A model generated the notes under the pieces. It did not search any database and was not told the DNA's origin. It saw only the letters and a list, made by a program, of their open reading frames with translations. DNA of 64,000 nt from Jackrogersella multiformis. Lineage: Eukaryota > Ascomycota > Sordariomycetes > Xylariales > Hypoxylaceae. This document shows positions 56,633 through 64,000 of the stretch, piece after piece (the stretch's first letter is position 1; each line of letters opens with the position of its first letter). The DNA lies in contig CADCXD010000018.1 of the NCBI GenBank assembly GCA_902806575.1, positions 2,480,001 through 2,544,000 on the forward strand, in the 5' to 3' direction. The translations under genes and the position numbers were made by a program.

Positions 56633-57622
56633 TTACAACTCGCCCGGCCCCTGGTCGACCTTCGAGGCCTTCTTGAAGGGACCGAAGAATTCACCAAATG
56701 CCTCCTCCAGCGTGTCATCGGATAGTTGCATGTGATCGCCTGGTGTGGTCTTGAACTTCAGCCCGCCCTTCCTATCAAGAGCCTTCAGGCCAATCCAGTC
56801 TTCGGAGTACAGCGGCCGCGCTCTCAGCGGCGTGGTCTCTGTCCCGTTGACCTCTTCGAACCAGCCCGTCTCCTTCGGGACGACGGTCGTGTCGTCCTCG
56901 AAGAGGTACATGACGAAGTTCTCCAGGCTGGCGATATTCTTGGCGTAGGTCTCGTTCTTCTCCTTCCGCTCGTTGTTGATGTCGGCCAGGAAGTTGGAGT
57001 GCTCGAGGTAGCTGTCAAGGTCGGTGGGGTCGCGGAAGTACTGGGCGGGGACCAGGCGGCCCTGCAGCCACGAGCTCCAGGTGTTGCCGTGCAGCAGGGC
57101 CATGGCGCCCTTGCACAGCCAGTCGGCGGCCGAGCACGCCTTGTAGTCGACGATGCCGTTGTGCTGGCTCCCGAAGGTGACGAGGCTGCGCACGGGCGGG
57201 AAGTTGCAGCGCTCGACGTAGCCGCGCAGGAACTGGCCGCCCTGGCTGAAGCCGACGGCGTCGACGGCGGGCGCGGTCGAGAGGATGGGGTGCGCGGCGA
57301 GGTCCTCGCACACCTTGGCGACCTGCTCCGTCACGTTGCCGTAGAAGGTCGCGGTGCGGTCGTTGGAGGGGCTCTCGTCCAGGCGCACGTAGTACACCAG
57401 CGTGCCCGGGTTCACCTTCTCGACCAGCGCGCCGACGGACTGTATGCCCTCCGCGGAGAAGGTGTCGCCGAGGCCGTGCCAGATCACGACCGGCAGGGGA
57501 GTGTCGTCTTCGTCGTCGGGGGTGGTGGAGGAGATGAACTCGAAGCTGGTGGGGGTTGCTAGGATGGGACGGATGGCGGATGCGAAGGTTAGGAATATTG
57601 GTAATTTCCGTAGGATGGCCAT
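56633..57622 (-). CDS. PPT1: Palmitoyl-protein thioesterase
   Basis: Lysosomal/vacuolar or secreted alpha/beta hydrolase that removes thioester-linked palmitate from proteins (family of human PPT1). Single exon, 329 residues. A signal peptide covers about residues 1-23 (LPIFLTFASAIRPILATP). VVIWHGLGDT is the oxyanion-side motif; GFSQGGQFLRG holds the nucleophile Ser. FGSQHNGI and CSAADWLCKG follow. The likely Asp is in YLFEDDTTVVPKETGWF and the His in PGDHMQLSDD. Two N-glycosylation sequons (NVTE, NETY) fit a secretory route. Third codon positions are strongly GC, giving long antisense frames that are not genes. The gene is divergent from the cyclin gene to its right. Confidence 0.95.
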   Translation of the reverse strand: MAILRKLPIFLTFASAIRPILATPTSFEFISSTTPDDEDDTPLPVVIWHGLGDTFSAEGIQSVGALVEKVNPGTLVYYVRLDESPSNDRTATFYGNVTEQVAKVCEDLAAHPILSTAPAVDAVGFSQGGQFLRGYVERCNFPPVRSLVTFGSQHNGIVDYKACSAADWLCKGAMALLHGNTWSSWLQGRLVPAQYFRDPTDLDSYLEHSNFLADINNERKEKNETYAKNIASLENFVMYLFEDDTTVVPKETGWFEEVNGTETTPLRARPLYSEDWIGLKALDRKGGLKFKTTPGDHMQLSDDTLEEAFGEFFGPFKKASKVDQGPGEL

Positions 57623-58241
57623 TTTTTCGGATAGATGCGCGCAACTCTTTAACAGATATTAGAAATGGCTAAATTGCATATTATAGGTTTGGTGATATTT
57701 TGATGATAAGTGAAGATGAAATAAATGATGAAGAGTGAAAAGGGAGAGGGAGAGTTGAAGGTGGCTGTGTCGGATTGCGATCAGGAGGCTTACATAGTAC
57801 CTTAACTCGAAGCTATGGAAGCTTCTTATTGGCTAAAAGTTTCTTAAGCTACCATCCCGCCGAAAGTAGAACACCAACGATTTAGTACTAATGCCGTGTA
57901 TCATGATTGACGATAACTTCAGATCGAATTTATTCTCGGAACCCACCAGCATACCATTCCGTGGATTTCTGTGTAACATTAACCAGTTCTCCCCTTTCAC
58001 AAATCAATTAATCAATTTTCTTTCCTTCCCTTCCCATTCCATTTCTTCCAAAACACTAAACCATCACATATCTATTTACCCAACCCAGCCAACCTTAACT
58101 AATATCATTCTGCCATCTCCCTATTCACCGCTGCTAACACATATTCACCCACACTCATTTGCAAATTATCTTTCCTTTGTTATTGATTTATCCTTCTCTT
58201 TTTCTTTCTTTTTCTTTCAATTTTCTTGGCATCGCTGGTTG
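57623..58241. other. Divergent promoter region, PPT1 / CTK2-like gene
   Basis: Both genes start here. The right half (about 57990-58220) is a long pyrimidine-rich leader full of TTTCTTTC. An open frame extends through it, but its composition is that of a transcribed 5' UTR. Confidence 0.5.
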
Positions 58242-60365
58242 ATGTTGAAGGTTGATGCTGAAACGAAGATGAAGACCATGATGTACTCCCGTAGTTCGGG
58301 GATGGAGGCGGTGGTGGGCCGTACGGATATGGGTCCGGCGCGGACCGAGTCTGCTTATGCAATCCATACCCCACGCTCAGTTGCAAGCCGATTGGACTTA
58401 GACTTATCCTTGTCCCAGCAGCTACCCACTATTGATCGGACTAACTATGATCCGGGATACCAGGGTCCGGATAGCCCTTTGAGCTTGAGCTTCCAACATT
58501 CGCATCTTCCTAGATGCAACTATCCTCCAACAGGACACCCTCTTCAGCTAAACCCCGTCTACAGCTCCCAAGCTGTAACGGCCACGAACACCAACTATTC
58601 ATGGGAACCTCTCAAATTCTACGATCATATCTATCCGAATTCCAACCGTGGCGAGTTCAACTCACTTTCTTCTTCGGATAATCCAGCTTTTGGTCGTACT
58701 CCTAGAGCCCTTACTCTGGGAGTTAAAGAGCTTGAAGAGCCCAAGCAAAAAAACTTATTCTCTGGCTATTTTCAAGTTAGCGAACTCAAAAGTTCCGTTA
58801 ACCAAGATCCCTTCGTTGATTCGGACTCATCGAGCGACTCGGATGACTCGGACGCTACCATTACTCCCTCAACGTACGCCTCCGGTCTCCTTCGCGCACG
58901 CTATAGGAAGTCGAAGTTGATATCGAAGTTGATGTTGGCCACTGCTCAAGAGATGGCGCCGAGCTACTCCTTTAAGAACGGCGCGATGGATTCTCATGTG
59001 GCTGCTTTTGGCCCAGACTTGGGAATCATAAAAGTCGGCCACCAGTATATCTGCGAATGTCGCATCGGCCGCATGTGCGTCGAGAGGCGATTAGATCCTG
59101 CCAGAGAGGCTAACTACCGTCTTCAAGGTATTCAAGTCATCGAGTCTACTAGGGAAGCTCTCTTGCTGTAAGTTATTCCACCACCTTTTAAGATCCAGGC
59201 TCTAATTATCGTTTACCCTCAGACCAGCCAAGACGTATAATACCGCGTGTACTTTATACCATCGCTTCCGCCTAGAGCATCCTGCTCCTGATTATAACTA
59301 CACCGAAGCTGCTCTCGCTTCTCTTTTTGTTGCATGCAAGATCGAGGACACGCTGAAGAAGTCGCGCGAAGTTCTATGCGCTCACCATAACCTCAAGAAC
59401 CCGGATCATCCGACTACTCAGGATGACAAGGTTAGCCGTTCATCAGTATACCCCTTTTTCATATATGCCCAGGTAGCTAATTCAAAATTCAGATCTTCGA
59501 CCAGCCTTCCAAGGTAATTATCGGGATCGAGAGATACATGGTTGAAGCGATCAACTTCGATTTCCGTGTTCGCTACCCTCAGAAGATTCTTGCCAAGATC
59601 ATTAAGAAGGTCCTTGGTACCGTGGCTGACATGTCTGACTTCTTCCCGATTACGATGAGGATGTCCTCTGACCTGTATAAAACTTATGCACCTCTCAAGC
59701 ACAGCTCATACACTTGCGCTGTCGTGATCGTGCAGCTTACCTCCTTGATCACTGGCCAATGGCTCGAAGAATTCCAAAGCATTGATCCGTTAGATTGGCA
59801 TTCGGACGACCAGTGCGTGTGTGAGGTCATGCTTGATCTTCTTGACCTCTACACGCAGCATGGCAAGATCACCAACGTTGGTCCCCAGTTTGACCTCCAG
59901 GTCTTCATCGACGTCCAGATCAGAATCAACCAGTTCGTTGAGCGCACGGGCCTCTTGCGGTACCTGAATCAATGCAGAGAGTGCCAATCTACTATTCCCC
60001 CTCCCACGCCATCATCAGACTCACCCGTGTCATTAAACACGCCTTCTGCTACCGGAACCATCACTGCCAAGCGCGGACTTAAGGGATCTGATGGTGGCAC
60101 CACGCGATTCGTCTTCGATGCCGATGAGGCAGCCCGAGAGAAGAAGACATATAACGAGTATACTAAAGATGAATTCGAGGAGTGGGAAGAAGAGTTTGAG
60201 GAGCCGATCCCGGATTCTCGTGACGACCGCCGTCATGAACCTCGCGGCCCTAGAGGTCCTCGTGGTCATGGACACGGACGTGGCCACGGTCGAGGTGGTT
60301 TCGACCCTGGCTGGACACCTCGTAATCGGCATGACCGTCGTCGTCGTGGCGGTGGCTTTTATTGA
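58242..60365 (+). CDS. CTK2: Ctk2-like cyclin (CTD kinase beta subunit)
   Basis: Cyclin partner of the CTDK-I kinase that phosphorylates the RNA polymerase II C-terminal domain. Exons 58242-59167, 59223-59430 and 59493-60365 splice in frame to 668 residues. A 300-residue N-terminal extension (Ser-rich, with VDSDSSSDSDDSDAT) precedes the cyclin fold, longer than the Ctk2 I know. Cyclin boxes span about 300-540: GIQVIESTREALLLPAKTYNTACTLYHRF, YTEAALASLFVACKIEDTLKKSREVLC, IFDQPSKVIIGIERYMVEAINFDFRVRYPQK and EVMLDLLDLYTQH. The tail is Arg/Gly-rich (PRGPRGPRGHGHGRGHGRGG). The start is uncertain: ATG 58242, 58269 or 58278 are all possible, and part of the extension could be a missed intron. A frame opening at 57891 would include the pyrimidine-rich leader and looks wrong. 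Confidence 0.82.
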
Positions 60366-61354
60366 TCCCTTCACAACGACAGGAATGTCTTTTAACGATA
60401 TCTTTCAACGATATTTTGGTTTCATGGAACATGTATTCTCGGACATAGTGTCCAGAAAAGCAGGTATGCAAGGCGATGGTTTATATGCATTTGACGGAGT
60501 ACGGATTGATACCCCCTCTGGAGTTGATGTTGCGGTAAGGATCGGTACCTAGTAGACAGGTTTGTCCTACGACGCTCACAGGGGATGAATGGCGCATTAT
60601 TTGCACCCTGGCTTCGGCCTCGTTAACTGGCGGAGAGATACACACGAGACGGAACCATTGTATTGAGCATGAGCTACGGATGTACTAGCTACTTCTCTTT
60701 GCAACGACTAGGACATGGCTCAGCACACCTACCTAGGTAGCTTACGCAGGTGTCGCCCCTGATGATAACCGCACTTGTATGCAGTCATCGGAATTAATGC
60801 GATTGTATTTGATGTTGAAATCTTCCGTCTTTTGGGGTCGGCTTCTTGCTTTCTCTGTGGGGTACATGTAATGTCTTTTTATAATGCAGTGCTAACTAAA
60901 GTACAGTAGATAATCATGCATGGCGGGGAAACACGGAAAGAGATATAAGGATATTTCATGGGGGCTAAGACCTCTTCATCTTTCCGGAGATGACCTATTA
61001 TTCGTTATCCTCATCGCTCCTAACTACTCTCTTTAGTTAAGTCCCGCCGGTAAGCCAGCTCTATGGAACCGCAAATCAAAGCACCCCTCTGGGTAGAGGT
61101 CTATCTCTCTAGAGCACGAGTGTTAGAAGTTTCCTCCAATTTATCTAGTCGTGGGCATATACGATACCTACCGTCATGATCAAATAGCCTGGTGGTCCTA
61201 TAGGGCTGCCACATAAGACGCCCTGGGGGCTTATATGTGGATGGTATCGAGCTCCGACCCATGGCGGCGGAAGGCCCAGCGTAGATTGGGTGCCGTATTT
61301 GATCTGATCATGAATGTGTCGACTCTTATATTCCTCTGTTGCAGCTTTCATCAG
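60366..61354. other. Intergenic, 3' side of CTK2-like gene
   Basis: One kilobase with short frames only. CCTAGG motif at about 60731. No gene supported. Confidence 0.4.
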
Positions 61355-61597
61355 TCATGACTCATGAGGAATTCCTTGCGAGGGACAGCTGAAACCTACT
61401 GTGCTATAAATCAATCCACCTTCAAGTAAATCCAGATCATTAGGCCTGGGCATGGGTTCAAGCGCGACATCTGTGTTCTCCGTTGCTGGCTGCGTCTTGC
61501 GGTGGCGGAAAAAGCGTATGAGGAACCCTAGGCCTGGGAGAACACACATCATGAGTAGACTTGTGAGTCCTATGATTGCTTCATTCGAAAATACCAT
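61355..61597 (-). CDS. Possible 80-residue single-pass membrane protein
   Basis: Frame MVFSNEAIIGLTSLLMMCV ... SQGIPHES with one hydrophobic helix (IIGLTSLLMMCVLPGLGFLI) followed by FFRHRK, a positive-inside signal, and a polar 45-residue tail. Short fungal proteins of this general form exist, but I cannot name a family. There is no intron and no other support beyond composition. Confidence 0.4.
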   Translation of the reverse strand: MVFSNEAIIGLTSLLMMCVLPGLGFLIRFFRHRKTQPATENTDVALEPMPRPNDLDLLEGGLIYSTVGFSCPSQGIPHES

Positions 61598-62244
61598 TGG
61601 GAGTAGTGTTTATAGATTAAGCACAGGGTCTTATTTTATACTGACCATAATAATATTTTGGTCATGGAAAGGGGCAATGGTCTACTCTATATACCTACCT
61701 ACCTACCTAGGTGGGTATGTATGTGCACACATAATTAATAAATTCAAGCCGCTTTATTCACATCATGAGTGATGAAATAGAAGGCATAAACGTGATACTT
61801 GCCTAGAGTACGAGGCTATGGCTAACTCTACTTCGATGATCTCGACCGGCACATTCATAATAGCGACCTACCTAGATTTTGGACAAGCTAAGCTGAACCC
61901 CCGCCGACGCTGATCGATTATTAGGTATGCATCAACCTGCATCCTCCAATAAAAACAAAAACGGTATGTGCCACCAGAAATTGGACAGCATGCGCCCCGA
62001 CATACGTGTAGATATACGGTCTTTGGCGTTGACGAATAGGAGGGCCTATAAGTCCTACGCCATCTGCAAGAGTGATATTGGAGTTGTGCAACACCACTCA
62101 GAGCCTGATGCTCTCGGGCTCTCGAGGTGCCGTTTTTAAATTGCCAACTTTCTCCCCTATAATAATTAAGGGAAATAGTAATCCATTCCTAAACTTTCTA
62201 GTTCAACAAATTCATCTAGCCGTCCATCTTCTTCCTGCATCACT
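61598..62244. other. Divergent intergenic upstream of the Clr5-ankyrin gene
   Basis: Contains a strong palindrome cluster at about 61690-61715 (repeated CCTACCTACCTAGG). No gene seen. Confidence 0.45.
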
Positions 62245-64000
62245 ATGCCACCCACTAAGCGCCCCTTCTCGGAACCTGAGGATGAATTATGGGAACAGAA
62301 TGAAGGTGTCATTCGAAACCTCTATGAGGTCGAAAGAAAGACGCTCAAAGAGGTAAAGCAGATTATGGAGAGGGAACATGGTTTCCCTGTAATCCCGTAT
62401 GTACACTGGTATTACGATGCCTTTTAATGAAGCTGTTAATAAGATCAACAGCCTTGCAACTTACGAGACGAAGCTTCGAGACGAGTTACACTTACGCAAG
62501 AAACTCAAGAAGGCAGACTGGACTGCAGTGTACCAGCATCACATGGAAAGAGATGGTAAGGACACAGGAGTCTATCTCAATGGAACGCGTATTCCATGGA
62601 AGAAGGCGTGGACAGAGATTAGAAGGTCGGGAGCTCGATCAGCAGACCATGGTAAGTAGCATACTTTCTCGAAATTGCACAGCATTGCCCGCTGCATTTC
62701 TCGTCGTTTTGAAATATAAATAGCTTAAATATGACATAGGCCGAAATACTATGCTTCCGGTCGGCGTCGAGGTGAGAACACCATCTCCGATTGGACACAT
62801 CTCGCGTCCTCCTTTGCCGGCGCACCAGGGACAATCGCTCGTTCATTCTTCTAAACCTTTGGCCTCTCCATTCATAACTCCATTTGAATCATCACCAACT
62901 CCTATGATTCTCATTCATGGCTCTCAAAAGACGGCCCAGTTACCTTCAGGTCATCAACACTCCTGGCCCTTGATTTACGGGTTACATCAAGAGACTGATG
63001 CCGTCGATTGTTTCAAGCTTGCTTTAGAAAGCAATTCTATTGCTCTTGGTAATCTTCCGTCGGTCATGTTCAAAGATGAGATTCTTTGTAGGTATCCTAG
63101 ATCACAAATGGTATTGAAACCCGAACTAACGAGCGTGCTAGCTGTTGCCCATCAGTTGAACTTGGACTCCATGAGAGATCTCGTGGGCGCCAGGTTTGGC
63201 CTAAAGTTATCCGAGGCTTCAGGAATCGCACTTTCGTCACCCATGTTCTCCTTCTTGCAAGACCTGGGTCGTGTTCCCATGTCTTCGGTGCCTGCATTGA
63301 ATCTTGACGCCTATTATTTTCTGAACGAAGCTATCTATATGATTTCTAATGATCTCCTCGATTATATTAACCCCTTTGACCCATGCCACCGAATTGTCCA
63401 GGTTCTACTCAATCGAATACCCAAAACAATTCTACTTGGGCTGTTCCAGAGCGATCTTCCTACTATAAGGGCTACGTGGGAATTTCTAGCATACTATGCT
63501 GGGAATTATGGCTATAGGGATGACTTCGCCTTTTTTTTGGATGTCGGACTTCGACGCCGCAAATGGATCCTTCCTAGAGGGGCCTTATACCTTGCTTTTG
63601 CTGCTTCGATGGGTGCGCTTGATGTTGTTCGAAACCTATTAAAAGCCGGCATTCGCGCCGACGGTCGCCTCTATCGCAATGAACTCCCTGCTATTGTCGA
63701 AGCGGCTGCTACCGGGAATCTGGAATGCGTGATGCTGCTATTAGAAAACTGCGATGTTAACCGCGTCATATACGAAAACACTCACGCCGGTGTGGACTTT
63801 CTAATGAAAGAATCCAATATCAGCAGGTTTCTCTCTATCTTAGTAGATAGGGGGTTTACTACTCCTCTGAAACGAGACCATCAATACCTAGCAAACTCTT
63901 TCAGGGAAATGAAACATGGTATGCTCAGAGTCAATTTTGATATTGGGCATGAGTCGCATAGCCAAGTATTGGACATGCTCTTAGACAACGGCGCCAATAT
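62245..64000 (+). CDS. Clr5-domain ankyrin-repeat protein (3' end beyond window)
   Basis: Exons 62245-62396, 62452-62651 and 62740-64000 (open to the window edge) splice in frame. Introns are GTATGT...CAACAG and GTAAGT...CATAG. The N-terminus is a Clr5 domain, a Myb-like module found only on filamentous-fungal proteins: LWEQNEGVIRNLYEVERKTLKEVKQIMEREHGF, then LATYETKLRDELHLRKKLKKADW. About 140 residues of Ser/Pro-rich linker and a helical region follow. Ankyrin repeats begin near 63590 (ALYLAFAASMGALDVVRNLLKAGI; PAIVEAAATGNLECVMLLLEN; a further unit starts at the edge with LDMLLDNGAN). At least 537 residues are visible. Function unknown; such proteins are thought to act as nuclear or signalling scaffolds. 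Confidence 0.85.

Noticed and set aside
56726..57644. Long open frames antisense or out of frame to PPT1
   Set aside because: They arise from the GC-rich third positions of PPT1. Their products are low-complexity (V/G/A-rich or R/H/P-rich), while the PPT1 frame carries all catalytic motifs.
57891..58241. N-terminal start of the cyclin gene at 57891
   Set aside because: The added 117 residues translate a pyrimidine-rich leader (FSFSFFFF), unlike protein.
1..64000. tRNA genes or a secondary-metabolite cluster
   Set aside because: No B-box-like GGTTCRANNCC in a foldable context outside coding sequence, and no PKS, NRPS or terpene synthase frames.

Overview
This is a nuclear window from a filamentous ascomycete, most likely a Sordariomycete. 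Genes are spaced with short GT-AG introns (about 50-100 bp) and lariat signals of the CTAAC/CTRAY type. There is a HET-domain protein, a DUF3176-like membrane protein, a Clr5-ankyrin protein, and one retrotransposon that shows classic repeat-induced point mutation (RIP). The intergenic DNA is strewn with TACCTAGGTA-type palindromes. Genus and species cannot be fixed from sequence alone.

Layout. 0.5-2.9 kb: spindle-checkpoint MAD1. 3.6-6.4 kb: endocytic F-BAR/muniscin Syp1. 7.3-8.6 kb: a Csk1-like kinase with an altered catalytic loop. 9.1-10.2 kb: a short-chain dehydrogenase with a presequence-like N-terminus. 11.3-13.4 kb: HET protein. 13.9-14.8 kb: low-complexity orphan. 15.1-17.2 kb: glycyl-tRNA synthetase, with one odd 3' splice site. 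17.6-19.8 kb: DUF3176-like gene broken by two in-frame stops. 20.8-27.4 kb: one complete, RIP-mutated LTR retrotransposon with matching 313-bp LTRs and a 5-bp target duplication (ACAGC). It sits directly in front of the start codon of a 221-residue orphan gene. 28.5-33 kb: accessory stretch with a small RGR-rich gene, an inverted repeat, a duplicated 5' leader and a 696-residue membrane protein. 33.7-38.8 kb: LTN1/listerin. 40.3-43.3 kb: a 1003-residue protein with YEDLDxY repeats. 44.4-44.8 kb: an 80-residue two-exon gene. 45.9-47.5 kb: FHA protein of Tos4/Plm2 type. 49.3-51.4 kb: degenerate RhoGAP protein. 51.4-55.2 kb: gene-poor. 55.2-56.4 kb: ribosomal-L1-fold biogenesis factor. 56.6-57.6 kb: palmitoyl-protein thioesterase. 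58.2-60.4 kb: Ctk2-like cyclin. 61.4-61.6 kb: possible micro-membrane protein. 62.2 kb to the end: Clr5-ankyrin protein, cut by the window edge.

The genes do not form a pathway cluster. Conserved housekeeping genes (MAD1, SYP1, GRS1, LTN1, L1-fold factor, PPT1, CTK2) alternate with lineage-restricted accessory genes, and the 10-33 kb part is the most dynamic. I found no convincing tRNA, rRNA, CRISPR or biosynthetic cluster. Intron positions and protein lengths were worked out by hand from splice motifs and reading-frame continuity, and no transcript or homology search was available. Family names rest on recognised motifs and remembered family features.
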